Shown here: one piece after another, positions 1-6,024 of the stretch
How the letters are laid out: every line of letters starts with the position of its first letter
Numbering within the stretch: position 1 is the stretch's first letter
Source of the DNA: Clostridia bacterium
GTDB lineage: Bacteria; Bacillota; Clostridia; Oscillospirales; UBA644
DNA length: 8,637 bases
Assembly (NCBI GenBank): GCA_017424085.1
Contig: JAFPBP010000008.1
Coordinates: 1-8,637 of the forward strand
Direction: 5' to 3'
Notes under the pieces: generated by a model
Database searches by the model: none
What the model was told of the DNA's origin: nothing
Seen by the model: only the letters and a program-made list of their open reading frames with translations
Made by a program: the position numbers and the translations under genes

Positions 1-81
1 AAGTCCATTCTGCGCACCTATATCAAATCCGACACCGATAAAGCCTGGAGTCACAACCCCGGATCTTTGGGAAGCGACTAA
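1..81 (+). CDS. 3' end of an unrecognised gene (partial)
   Basis: An open frame enters from the left edge and runs 26 codons to a TAA at 79-81, directly abutting an intrinsic terminator. That placement is the main reason to believe this frame; the neighbouring frame runs through the terminator. The visible C-terminal tail is polar (it ends NPGSLGSD) with no membrane segment, cysteine or family motif I recognise. Function cannot be assigned from this fragment. It is convergent with the phosphodiesterase gene to its right. Confidence 0.6.
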   Translation, partial: KSILRTYIKSDTDKAWSHNPGSLGSD

Positions 82-86
82 AAAAC

Positions 87-127
87 GAGGCGATGAACCG
101 TTCGATTCATCGCCTTCTCTTTTTTTT
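87..127 (+). terminator. Intrinsic terminator, probably bidirectional
   Basis: A 9-bp stem (GGCGATGAA at 89-97 with TTCATCGCC at 106-114) and an 8-nt loop are followed by a T-rich run at 116-127. On the left side an A-run (80-85) gives the minus-strand transcript its own U-tail, so the element can end both the leftmost gene and the convergent malQ-phosphodiesterase transcript. It begins within a few bases of the upstream TAA. Confidence 0.8.
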
Positions 128-130
128 ATC

Positions 131-170
131 TCCGACAACGGATGAAACTATCTCCGTTGTCGGATTTTTT
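131..170 (+). terminator. Second, tandem intrinsic terminator
   Basis: A perfect 12-bp inverted repeat (TCCGACAACGGA at 131-142, complement at 153-164) with a 10-nt loop is followed by six T residues at 165-170. It backs up the first terminator for plus-strand transcripts. On the minus strand the hairpin is followed by GATAAAAAAA, so it has no U-tail in that direction. Confidence 0.75.
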
Positions 171-202
171 CGCAGTTACGTCTTGTAAAAACAGTTCTGA
201 AA

Positions 203-219
203 TAAACCGAATCGGTTTA
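203..219. repeat. 17-bp near-perfect palindrome
   Basis: TAAACCGAATCGGTTTA reads as two 8-bp arms around one central base. The single-base centre cannot form an RNA hairpin, so it suits a dimeric DNA-binding protein rather than termination. It sits in the convergent space 10 bp past the phosphodiesterase stop and drives no visible gene. Confidence 0.3.
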
Positions 220-229
220 AGAAACAACC

Positions 230-1000
230 TCAGACCAAGGATTTTCCTTCCCATTCGGGAGCGGGCTCCAGACCTGCAAGCTCAATGACGGTGGGTGCAA
301 TATCCAACAGGGAAACGTCGGTCAGCTCCTTGCCTGCCTCCAGACGGTCGGTCTTGAAGAACATGGGGATGGTCATATCCTCGGGCTTGTCGGAGCCGTG
401 GCAGCGGTCGTGCCCGCCGTGATCTGCCGTGACCACGATCTCGTAGTCGGGGAATTCCTCGCTGACCCGCTTGACGCAATCGATGGCAACCGCGATGTGA
501 TGCAGATATTTCTCGCTCATCCAGCCTGCATCGTGACCGCCCTTTTCGTCGGTCTCCACCATGTAAAGGAATACGAAATCGGGGGCTTCCTTCTTGATGT
601 AATCCACCGCTTCTTCGGTCAGTCTGCGGTCGGTGTCCTCATGCGCCAGGGCGTTGTGGTAAACGCCGTGCTTCATGGTTCCGGGGCGGCAGATATCGCG
701 CAGGGGCTCCCAGCCGTAGAAGATGGCGTTTTTCTTCTTTGCCTGCTTGAAGACCTCCGCAATGCCGTCAATGGGGCGCACGGGAGGCATGTAGAGGTTG
801 GTGGTGATCCCGTGGCGCTCGGGGGGAACGCTGTGGAACATGGACATGTGGCAGGGCAGGGTCACCGAGGGGTAGACGGTCTTCGCCGTGAGGGTGTACG
901 CCCAATCGGTCATCATGGTTTTGCAGAAGGGGTTGCCGCATTGCAGAAATCCGTCGGGGCGCATGCCGTCGATGGATACGAGGATTACTTTCTTTCCCAT
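230..1000 (-). CDS. Type I phosphodiesterase/nucleotide pyrophosphatase-like hydrolase (alkaline phosphatase superfamily)
   Basis: This 256-aa protein is predicted to be a cytoplasmic, two-metal phosphodiesterase or phosphomonoesterase; I see no signal peptide. Superfamily signatures occur in the expected order. SIDGMR supplies metal ligand Asp11. YPSVTLPCH carries the likely nucleophile Thr47. ETDEKGGHDAGW gives Asp151 and His156. TADHGGHD gives Asp193 and His194, with His197 or His201 completing the site. The C-terminal DVSLLDIAPTVIELAGL segment is typical of the superfamily. At 256 residues it is compact compared with classical NPP enzymes of about 400 or more. The ATG at 1000 is preceded by AAGGAG (1009-1014) that overlaps the malQ stop codon, so it is probably translationally coupled to malQ. 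Family assignment is firm. Substrate is unknown: a nucleotide, a sugar-phosphate ester or a phosphodiester are all possible, and the malQ pairing only hints at a carbohydrate link. Confidence 0.88.
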   Translation of the reverse strand: MGKKVILVSIDGMRPDGFLQCGNPFCKTMMTDWAYTLTAKTVYPSVTLPCHMSMFHSVPPERHGITTNLYMPPVRPIDGIAEVFKQAKKKNAIFYGWEPLRDICRPGTMKHGVYHNALAHEDTDRRLTEEAVDYIKKEAPDFVFLYMVETDEKGGHDAGWMSEKYLHHIAVAIDCVKRVSEEFPDYEIVVTADHGGHDRCHGSDKPEDMTIPMFFKTDRLEAGKELTDVSLLDIAPTVIELAGLEPAPEWEGKSLV

Positions 1001-1008
1001 ATTAATTA

Positions 1009-1015
1009 CTCCTTA
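1009..1015 (-). promoter_or_regulatory. Ribosome binding site overlapping the malQ stop codon
   Basis: On the minus strand the malQ stop TAA (1015-1013) forms the start of TAAGGAG, the Shine-Dalgarno sequence of the next gene, 8 nt before its ATG. Ribosomes finishing malQ therefore end on the binding site of the phosphodiesterase gene, which supports one coupled operon and fixes its start at 1000. Confidence 0.8.
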
Positions 1016-2443
1016 AATCCGTCCGTAAAGGCGGTTCCAATTCAAGAATTTTTGTTTATCCAACCGCTCCAGCTGCTCCTTCGTGATTCGGTAGGACCAG
1101 TTGTCGTCGCTGGTGCCGGGGGTGTTCAGACGGGTGTCGCTTCCGTACAGGAGAAGATCCTGGATCGGCAGGATCAGAAGGCCCGCGTGGCTCGAAAACA
1201 TGGTGCGAAGGATTTCGTCGTAGCCGTTGTCCCAATCGTCGCCCGTGTAGCCGCAATAGCGCAGAACCGTGCGCCGCGTTTCGTCGTCCAGCTCCCAGAT
1301 GTATCCCAAGAGGGTGTTGTTATCGTGGGTTCCCGTGTAGGCAATGCAATGGTTATCGTAATTGTGGGGGAGATGGGGCGAGTTTTCGTCTCCCAAAAAT
1401 CCGAATTGGAAGACCCTCATCCCCGGAAATCCGCTGTCCTTGACCAGCTTTTGCACCTGCGGAGTGATCACGCCCAGATCCTCTGCAATGAGGAGACGGT
1501 CGGGACAGACCTCCTTCAGAGCGCGGATCAGACTCATCCCCGGTCCCTTGACCCATTTGCCGTTGCGGGCGGTGGTTTCACCCGTGGGGATGGAATAATA
1601 GGATTCCAGCCCGCGGAAGTGATCGATACGAACTCCGTCAAAGAGCTCGGTCATAAAGCGGATGCGATCCTTCCACCAGGCGTATCCGTCCTGCTTCATG
1701 CGTTTCCAGTCGTACAGGGGATTGCCCCACAGCTGACCGTCCTCGCTGAAGTAGTCGGGCGGGACCCCCGCCACGCCCAAGGGCTTGTTTTCCCGATCCA
1801 GTAAAAATTGCTCGGGTGCCGCCCAGACGTCGGAGCTGTTCAGCGCCACGTAGATGGGAATATCGCCGATGATGGAAATGCCATTTCTGTTGGCGTAGGA
1901 CTTGATCTCCATCCATTGCTTGAAAAATTCATACTGCACGAACCTCCAGAGCCGCAGGACCTCTGCGTCCTCGGTCTCGTCGGTCCATTCGGTCCAGGGC
2001 TTTTCCCCGTTGGTGGCACGGATCGCCATAAAGCGGCAGAAATCCGCCGTGCGGGGATGATCTGAAAAGAAGGCGTTCAGCGCCGCTTGATCCTCAAACC
2101 GTGCCGCCGCCTTGCCCAGAAGGGAAAGCCGCTCCTTCTGCAGGCGGTCGAATTCGCATCGATAGGGTGTCTTCTGCAGGGCTTGTTCCAGCTCCTCCGA
2201 GGTGAGCAGTCCCTCCTCGTGCAGGGTGGGAAGGTCGATGAAGAAGGGGTTTACGCTGAAGGTGCTCAGAGAGCAATAGGGGGAATTGTATTCATCGGGA
2301 AGACAGAAGGGGAGGGTTTGCCAATAGGAGAATCCGCATTCCGCCAGAAAGTCGATCCATTCCTTTGCCGCTCCGAAGGTCCCCTCCGAATAATCGCCCC
2401 ACAGGGACGATACGTGCAGCAGAACGCCGCTTGCCCGTTTCAC
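1013..2443 (-). CDS. malQ: 4-alpha-glucanotransferase (amylomaltase, GH77)
   Basis: MalQ transfers alpha-1,4-glucan segments between maltooligosaccharides in the cytoplasm, releasing glucose during maltodextrin or glycogen use. The GH77 hallmarks are in order: GVLLHVSSLWG near the N-terminus, DEYNSPYCSLSTFSVNPFF, the GVPPDYFSEDGQLWGNP loop (about 223-242), and the catalytic triad. In numbering from GTG 2443, the nucleophile is Asp274 in RIDHFRG (with Arg272), the acid/base Glu321 is in AEDLG, and the transition-state Asp374 is in TGTHDNN. The length of 476 aa is normal for the family. I chose GTG 2443 because GAAAGG lies upstream (2456-2461, a longish 12-nt gap). The longer TTG start at 2470 would lie only about 3 nt after the predicted transcription start and has no ribosome site. 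It is the first gene of an operon with the phosphodiesterase. Confidence 0.95.
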   Translation of the reverse strand: MKRASGVLLHVSSLWGDYSEGTFGAAKEWIDFLAECGFSYWQTLPFCLPDEYNSPYCSLSTFSVNPFFIDLPTLHEEGLLTSEELEQALQKTPYRCEFDRLQKERLSLLGKAAARFEDQAALNAFFSDHPRTADFCRFMAIRATNGEKPWTEWTDETEDAEVLRLWRFVQYEFFKQWMEIKSYANRNGISIIGDIPIYVALNSSDVWAAPEQFLLDRENKPLGVAGVPPDYFSEDGQLWGNPLYDWKRMKQDGYAWWKDRIRFMTELFDGVRIDHFRGLESYYSIPTGETTARNGKWVKGPGMSLIRALKEVCPDRLLIAEDLGVITPQVQKLVKDSGFPGMRVFQFGFLGDENSPHLPHNYDNHCIAYTGTHDNNTLLGYIWELDDETRRTVLRYCGYTGDDWDNGYDEILRTMFSSHAGLLILPIQDLLLYGSDTRLNTPGTSDDNWSYRITKEQLERLDKQKFLNWNRLYGRI

Positions 2444-2479
2444 GATGCGATCACGCCTTTCAAAATTCAATACCGCTTC

Positions 2480-2508
2480 ATTATATCAGTTTTGTACGCT
2501 GATTGCAA
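2480..2508 (-). promoter_or_regulatory. Promoter of malQ operon
   Basis: On the minus strand TTGCAA (2508-2503), a 17-bp spacer and a perfect TATAAT (2485-2480) form a sigma-A type promoter. Transcription should begin near 2473, leaving about a 30-nt leader before the GTG start. The -35 lies inside the 8-bp palindrome ATTGCAAT (2502-2509), and an inverted repeat CTCCC-G-GGGAG (2511-2521) sits immediately upstream. Either could be an operator. Confidence 0.75.
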
Positions 2509-2566
2509 TACTCCCGGGGAGAAGTTCAAAAAAACGCAAAAAATGGTGACAAATTCTCCTTCAATA

Positions 2567-2595
2567 TTGCATTGAACGGTAAAATCCGCTATAAT
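2567..2595 (+). promoter_or_regulatory. Promoter of the SGNH esterase gene
   Basis: TTGCAT (2567-2572), a 17-bp spacer and a perfect TATAAT (2590-2595) lie 27 bp before the ATG. The predicted transcript starts near 2602, so the leader is only about 20 nt. This promoter is divergent from the malQ promoter, with 58 bp between the two -35 boxes, so one regulator could affect both. Confidence 0.75.
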
Positions 2596-2622
2596 AAAGA
2601 AAAAGCATCGGAGGTGCGTTTT

Positions 2623-3687
2623 ATGCGTATTGAAGACATCGATCCCAATCTGAAAATCGAAACCGACATCAACGAGCCCGATCTGGTCTGGCTGGATGCG
2701 AAATCCGCCGCCTTTTCGCTGTACGGAATTTCTTACAACGAAGAAAAGGGCTGCTACGTTCGTTTGCCCGTGGAAATTGCAGAATCGGTTTCTCCCAGCG
2801 TTGCGAATCTGAATTATCATACCTCGGGCGGTCGCCTGCGCTTTCGTACCAATTCGTCGTTCATCGGCATTCGCGTGGTCCGAAAGCCCCGCATTCCCAT
2901 GGGGCACATGACCCTCTGCGGACAATCGGGCTTCGATCTGTACCGTGAAACCGAGAACGGGGAGGTCCATTACAAATCCTTCGTGCCTCCTCACAATCAG
3001 ACGGACGGGTACTCCTCTCCCTTCAAAACCGATGGGGTTGAACGGGATTACACGCTCAACTTCCCCCTCTATGACGGAGTGCAGGAGCTGTATATCGCGC
3101 TGAAAAAGGATGCGATCCTCAAGCCTGCCGCCCCCTACGCCAACGATCTGCCCGTGGTTTTCTACGGCTCCTCCATCACCCAAGGGGGATGCGCCTCCCG
3201 TCCGGGAACCCTGTATCAGGGGCATCTGTGCCGCTGGTTGAATCTGAATTATTATAACCTTGGCTTTTCGGGCGCCTGCCGTGCCGAGGATGCCATGGCG
3301 GATTATATCAATTCTCTCAAAATGAAGGCGTTCGTATACGACTTCGATCATAACTCTCCCAATTACGATTTTCTGAAGGAACATCATCTGCCCTTCTTCC
3401 GCAAGATCCGCGCCGCTCACCCCGATCTTCCCATTCTCATGGTCTCCGCTCCCGATGCAAAGATCCACGGGGGGATGTTTATGGACCGTCGCGATTTGAT
3501 CCGCAGCAATTACGAGCTTCTGAAGGCGGAGGGGGATGAGAATCTTTGGTTTGTGGACGGCTCTGCCATGTTTGACGGAGATGCGGAGCTGGAATGCACC
3601 GTAGACGGAACCCACCCCACAGATCTCGGCTTCTACCGCATGGCGCAGGCAATGCGTCCCGCATTGGAAGAAATGCTGAAAAAATAA
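2623..3687 (+). CDS. SGNH/GDSL-family esterase with N-terminal GxDLY domain
   Basis: This 354-aa two-domain protein has no evident signal peptide and is probably cytoplasmic. The N-terminal half is a beta-rich domain carrying GFDLY at 103-107, the signature of the 'GxDLY' domain found in front of SGNH hydrolases. The catalytic half starts at about 175. YGSSITQG gives nucleophile Ser184. NLGFSG (212-217) supplies the oxyanion Gly. DFDHN gives Asn244. DGTHPTD gives the Asp328/His331 pair. This family generally removes acetyl or other acyl groups, often from carbohydrates; the substrate here is not shown. GGAGGTG at 2610-2616 sits 6 nt before ATG 2623, which fixes the start. In-frame codons further upstream overlap the promoter and are not used. 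It is monocistronic and divergent from malQ. Confidence 0.9.
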   Translation: MRIEDIDPNLKIETDINEPDLVWLDAKSAAFSLYGISYNEEKGCYVRLPVEIAESVSPSVANLNYHTSGGRLRFRTNSSFIGIRVVRKPRIPMGHMTLCGQSGFDLYRETENGEVHYKSFVPPHNQTDGYSSPFKTDGVERDYTLNFPLYDGVQELYIALKKDAILKPAAPYANDLPVVFYGSSITQGGCASRPGTLYQGHLCRWLNLNYYNLGFSGACRAEDAMADYINSLKMKAFVYDFDHNSPNYDFLKEHHLPFFRKIRAAHPDLPILMVSAPDAKIHGGMFMDRRDLIRSNYELLKAEGDENLWFVDGSAMFDGDAELECTVDGTHPTDLGFYRMAQAMRPALEEMLKK

Positions 3688-3702
3688 GAGAATACGCAAG
3701 CA

Positions 3703-3741
3703 GAGGCGCACTTCATTTCGAAGTGCGCCTCGTTGGTTTTT
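3703..3741 (+). terminator. Intrinsic terminator after the esterase gene
   Basis: A perfect 12-bp stem (GAGGCGCACTTC at 3703-3714 with 3720-3731) and a 5-nt ATTTC loop are followed by GTTGG and then six T residues ending at 3741. It ends the esterase transcript 15 nt after its stop. The same hairpin lies just past the hflX stop at 3740. On the minus strand the nearest T-run is about 17 nt beyond the stem, so it is a weaker stop in that direction. Confidence 0.8.
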
Positions 3742-4951
3742 ATGAATGATGGGTTCGGTAGGTGATGCGGATCCCGTCCTCGGTCTCCTCCCGCTTCAGG
3801 ATGACCCGATCCCGATAAAGGGCCGCCAGCGCGGCGCCGTCTCCGTAGGGGATCACTACCGTTTTTTCCGCTTCTCCCGCGAAGTGGCTCAAAAGAGCCT
3901 CCTTCAACCGATCGCACCCCTCGCCCGTGTGCGCCGAGAGGGGGAAGACCTTCATTTTGTCCCGACTTGCCTCCGCGTAGAATGGGGCAAGATCCTCGGT
4001 TGCGGCGTCGATCTTATTCAGGATCAAAAAAATGGGCTTTTGATCCGCCTCCAGATCGTGCAATAACTCCCGCACAACCCCAAGGCGAGCCTCCGCTTCG
4101 GGGTCTGCGGCGTCTACCACCAAAAGAAGCAGGTCTGCGCTTAACGATTCCTCCAAGGTGGAGCGGAAGGCGTCGATGAGGGTATGGGGCAGGTCACGCA
4201 AAAATCCCACCGTGTCGGACAGCAGGATCTCGATTCCCTGAACGCCCTCCACCTTTCGTACCGTGGGGTCAAGGGTTGCAAAAAGCTGATTTTCCGCATA
4301 AACGTCGCTTCCGCAGAGACGGTTCAGCAGGGTGGATTTGCCTGCGTTGGTGTATCCCACCAGTGCCGCCGTGTTCTTTCCACCCTTCAGCCGACCCCGA
4401 CGGGTGGTCTGACGGTGCTGCTTGACCTCCTCCAGCGCCTCCTCCAGCGCCTTGATGCGCCGACGGATGTGTCTGCGGTCGGTTTCCAGCTTGGTCTCCC
4501 CGGGACCGCGGGTTCCGATCCCGCCGCCCAGACGGGACAGGCTTTCTCCCAAGCCCGCAAGGCGGGGCAGACGGTATTTCAACTGCGCCAGCTCTACCTG
4601 CAGACGCCCCTCCGAGGAACGGGCGCGTCCCGCAAAAATATCCAGGATCAGCATGGTACGATCAATGACCGCCACGTCCAGCCGATCCTCCAGATTTCGG
4701 ATCTGTCCCGCCGTCAGTTCAGCGTTGGCAACGGCGAGGTGAACCTCGTGATTTTCGATGAATTCCTTCATCTCTTCGCTTTTTCCCGCGCCGATGTAGG
4801 TGGCGGGGTCGGGGCGCTCTCGCTTCTGGAGCAGGACACCCTTGACCGTCAGCCCCGCAGTTTCGGATAACTGCTCCAGCTCTGCCATGGATGCCTCCGC
4901 ATCGGGGCGGTCGCTGACGCCCAGCAAAATTGCATTTCTGATCTCTTCCAT
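3740..4951 (-). CDS. hflX: Ribosome-associated GTPase HflX
   Basis: HflX is a GTPase that binds the 50S subunit and splits stalled or hibernating ribosomes. The 403-aa protein has the N-terminal HflX domain, with the family-specific GTRGPGETKLE at about 147-157 preceded by the linker RLGGGIG, then the GTPase domain. G1 is GYTNAGKST (199-207), G2 is Thr230 in TLDPT, G3 is DTVGF (246-250), G4 is NKID (312-315), and G5 is SA (339-340). A coiled region at about 158-185 joins the two. All GTP-binding residues are intact and the length is normal. The start is ATG 4951, with AAGGAAG 4 nt upstream; an in-frame GTG-type start further out would lie in the terminator hairpin. It lies 63 nt downstream of the PRT-like gene with a terminator between, and I see no good promoter of its own. 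Confidence 0.96.
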   Translation of the reverse strand: MEEIRNAILLGVSDRPDAEASMAELEQLSETAGLTVKGVLLQKRERPDPATYIGAGKSEEMKEFIENHEVHLAVANAELTAGQIRNLEDRLDVAVIDRTMLILDIFAGRARSSEGRLQVELAQLKYRLPRLAGLGESLSRLGGGIGTRGPGETKLETDRRHIRRRIKALEEALEEVKQHRQTTRRGRLKGGKNTAALVGYTNAGKSTLLNRLCGSDVYAENQLFATLDPTVRKVEGVQGIEILLSDTVGFLRDLPHTLIDAFRSTLEESLSADLLLLVVDAADPEAEARLGVVRELLHDLEADQKPIFLILNKIDAATEDLAPFYAEASRDKMKVFPLSAHTGEGCDRLKEALLSHFAGEAEKTVVIPYGDGAALAALYRDRVILKREETEDGIRITYRTHHS

Positions 4952-4960
4952 AAACTTCCT

Positions 4961-4995
4961 TGAAAAGAAGGGAACAACCCGCAAGAGTTGTTCCC
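4961..4995 (-). terminator. Intrinsic terminator between the PRT-like gene and hflX
   Basis: Reading the minus strand, GGGAACAAC (4995-4987), an 8-nt loop and GTTGTTCCC (4978-4970) form a 9-bp stem followed by TTCTTTTC. It lies 20 nt after the PRT-like stop and only about 10 nt before the hflX ribosome binding site. It either separates the two genes or acts as a partial terminator that lowers hflX expression. Confidence 0.72.
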
Positions 4996-5014
4996 CCGAT
5001 GATTGACGATTGGA

Positions 5015-5656
5015 TTACAGCTTCGAGAATCCGTGGCAGTTGACCAGCGCGTCGATCTTCTGACCCGCCTTGCACAGAGGACAATCCTGCGCGGGATACT
5101 GATGATAATCGGGCAGGTCGGTGGGATCGAAGACCGAATAGACGGGGAATTCTCTGCATTTTTCCACGGTGGAGAAGATGGCACAGATGCCCGATACCTT
5201 GCCGCCGTAATAATTGATTGCGTCGATGGCTCCCTCAACGGTCTTGCCCGACGCGACGGAAACAGCGAGGATCAGCACGTTTTTCCCTGCGATCATGGGA
5301 ACGATGTTGTCGCGGAACAAAAGCTGGCTGGTGTTGGTGGTTTCGGGGGAGACCACGTAGATCGACTTGTGGGCGTTCAGGTTGGTGAACTCCGCTTTTT
5401 CCAGCTGATCCGCAAGGCAGGCACCGATGACCTCGGTCCCGTCCAGACAAAGGATGGTATCGACGACTGTCGTGTAATAGAAGTTGGTTCTCAGCTCCTC
5501 GGCGACGGCTTGCGCTTCGGACAAACGGGTTTTCTGGGCAACCACGTCAATGTAGTAGTTACTGTGACAGTTGGTAGTTGCAAAATGACCTCTTGCAACA
5601 CGCAGATAAAGGTTCTTACGCTTGGTTTCATACTTGAATGTTGTGGACGTAGGCAT
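5015..5656 (-). CDS. Orotate phosphoribosyltransferase-like protein with altered PRPP motif
   Basis: This 213-aa type I PRTase-fold protein resembles PyrE. The N-terminus carries GHFATTNCHSNYYIDV (23-38), matching the OPRT signature GHF-x-L-x-SG-x-HS-x-x-Y. The C-terminus carries CPLCKAGQKID (192-202), a CxxC/G-x-x-I tail seen in some OPRTs. The segment that should be the PRPP-binding motif (hydrophobic strand, two acidic residues, then a TGxT-type loop) reads NVLILAVSVASGKT (126-139). The glycine loop and strand are there, but Ala and Val replace the two Asp residues. The upstream flexible loop (about 105-122) lacks the usual Lys-rich KDHG-type catalytic signature. It may therefore be a non-catalytic, ligand-sensing or divergent enzyme. 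AGGAGG (5665-5670) lies 8 nt before ATG 5656. A consensus promoter lies about 100 bp upstream. Confidence 0.8.
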   Translation of the reverse strand: MPTSTTFKYETKRKNLYLRVARGHFATTNCHSNYYIDVVAQKTRLSEAQAVAEELRTNFYYTTVVDTILCLDGTEVIGACLADQLEKAEFTNLNAHKSIYVVSPETTNTSQLLFRDNIVPMIAGKNVLILAVSVASGKTVEGAIDAINYYGGKVSGICAIFSTVEKCREFPVYSVFDPTDLPDYHQYPAQDCPLCKAGQKIDALVNCHGFSKL

Positions 5657-5749
5657 GACGGGTTCCTCCTGTTTTTATTATCTTTTTACTCCGTTTGGGG
5701 ATTTTCTGCGGAGATTCGCAGACGCTTTTTGGGAAAACGACCCCCTTGT
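5657..5749 (-). other. Long 5' leader of the PRT-like gene
   Basis: This roughly 93-nt untranslated leader holds a possible hairpin, TCTGCG paired with CGCAGA around AATCTC. It also has a GGGGG near the 5' end that could pair with either of two C-runs. The loop CTCC could alternatively pair with a downstream CGGAG or with the AGGAGG ribosome site. I see no PyrR-binding consensus, T-box or known riboswitch core. The structure is suggestive only. Confidence 0.3.
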
Positions 5750-5755
5750 TCCTTT

Positions 5756-5784
5756 ATTATACCACAAACTTTTCATTCTGTCAA
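5756..5784 (-). promoter_or_regulatory. Perfect consensus promoter for the PRT-like gene
   Basis: On the minus strand TTGACA (5784-5779), 17 bp and TATAAT (5761-5756) match the sigma-A consensus at all twelve positions. Transcription should start near 5749, leaving an unusually long leader of about 93 nt. It is divergent from the tRNA-Pro promoter. Confidence 0.88.
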
Positions 5785-5823
5785 GTCAATTTTGAAATAT
5801 TTGTAAAATATCCATTTCCCCTC

Positions 5824-5852
5824 TTGCAAAAAGGAAGAAAGTGTGCTATAAT
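5824..5852 (+). promoter_or_regulatory. Promoter of tRNA-Pro
   Basis: TTGCAA (5824-5829), a 17-bp spacer and TATAAT (5847-5852), with the TG of an extended -10 (TGC before TATAAT), place the transcription start near 5859, about 17 nt before the mature tRNA. It is the only convincing plus-strand promoter upstream of the small ORF and the CNNM gene. Confidence 0.82.
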
Positions 5853-5875
5853 ACTTAGGTCTCAAAAAGAGACAT

Positions 5876-5952
5876 CCGGGCGTAGCGCAGTTTGGTAGCG
5901 CGCTTGAATGGGGTTCAAGAGGCCGTGGGTTCGACTCCCGCCGCTCGGACCA
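5876..5952 (+). tRNA. tRNA-Pro (anticodon GGG)
   Basis: A complete 77-nt cloverleaf with genomic CCA (5950-5952). The acceptor stem is CCGGGCG with CGCTCGG (one G-U pair), including the C1-G72 pair and A73 typical of bacterial tRNA-Pro. The D arm is GCGC/GCGC. The anticodon arm is CTTGA/TCAAG around the loop ATGGGGT (5908-5914), giving anticodon GGG at 5910-5912 with G37. The variable loop is AGGCC. The T arm is GTGGG/CCCGC around TTCGACT. It decodes CCC and, by wobble, CCU. CCC is the commonly used proline codon in this window. Confidence 0.97.
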
Positions 5953-5988
5953 AAAAATCCCAACTTGATTTCAAGTTGGGATTTTTTT
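5952..5988 (+). terminator. Intrinsic terminator after tRNA-Pro (bidirectional shape)
   Basis: An 11-bp perfect stem (TCCCAACTTGA at 5958-5968 with 5971-5981; the innermost pairs must open to form a loop) is flanked by an A-run on the left and seven T on the right (5982-5988). It begins right after the CCA end. The small ORF and CNNM gene lie immediately beyond with no obvious promoter, so it may be leaky or conditional. Confidence 0.85.
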
Positions 5989-6024
5989 AGTTTACCCCAA
6001 AATTTCAAAAAAGGAGTTGGTTTC

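Noticed and set aside
398..1804. 468-codon plus-strand open frame opposite the phosphodiesterase and malQ
   Set aside because: It spans two well-supported minus-strand genes and their boundary, has no ribosome site or recognisable domain, and is explained by codon bias keeping the antisense frame open.
2444..2470. Longer malQ start at TTG 2470
   Set aside because: It would begin about 3 nt after the predicted transcription start without a ribosome site; GTG 2443 fits the family N-terminus better.
2467..3711. 414-codon minus-strand open frame opposite the esterase gene
   Set aside because: It is antisense to a gene with a full catalytic motif set, promoter and ribosome site, and it crosses that gene's terminator.
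5657..5749. PyrR-binding attenuator upstream of the PRT-like gene
   Set aside because: No match to the PyrR anti-antiterminator loop consensus and no terminator within the leader.
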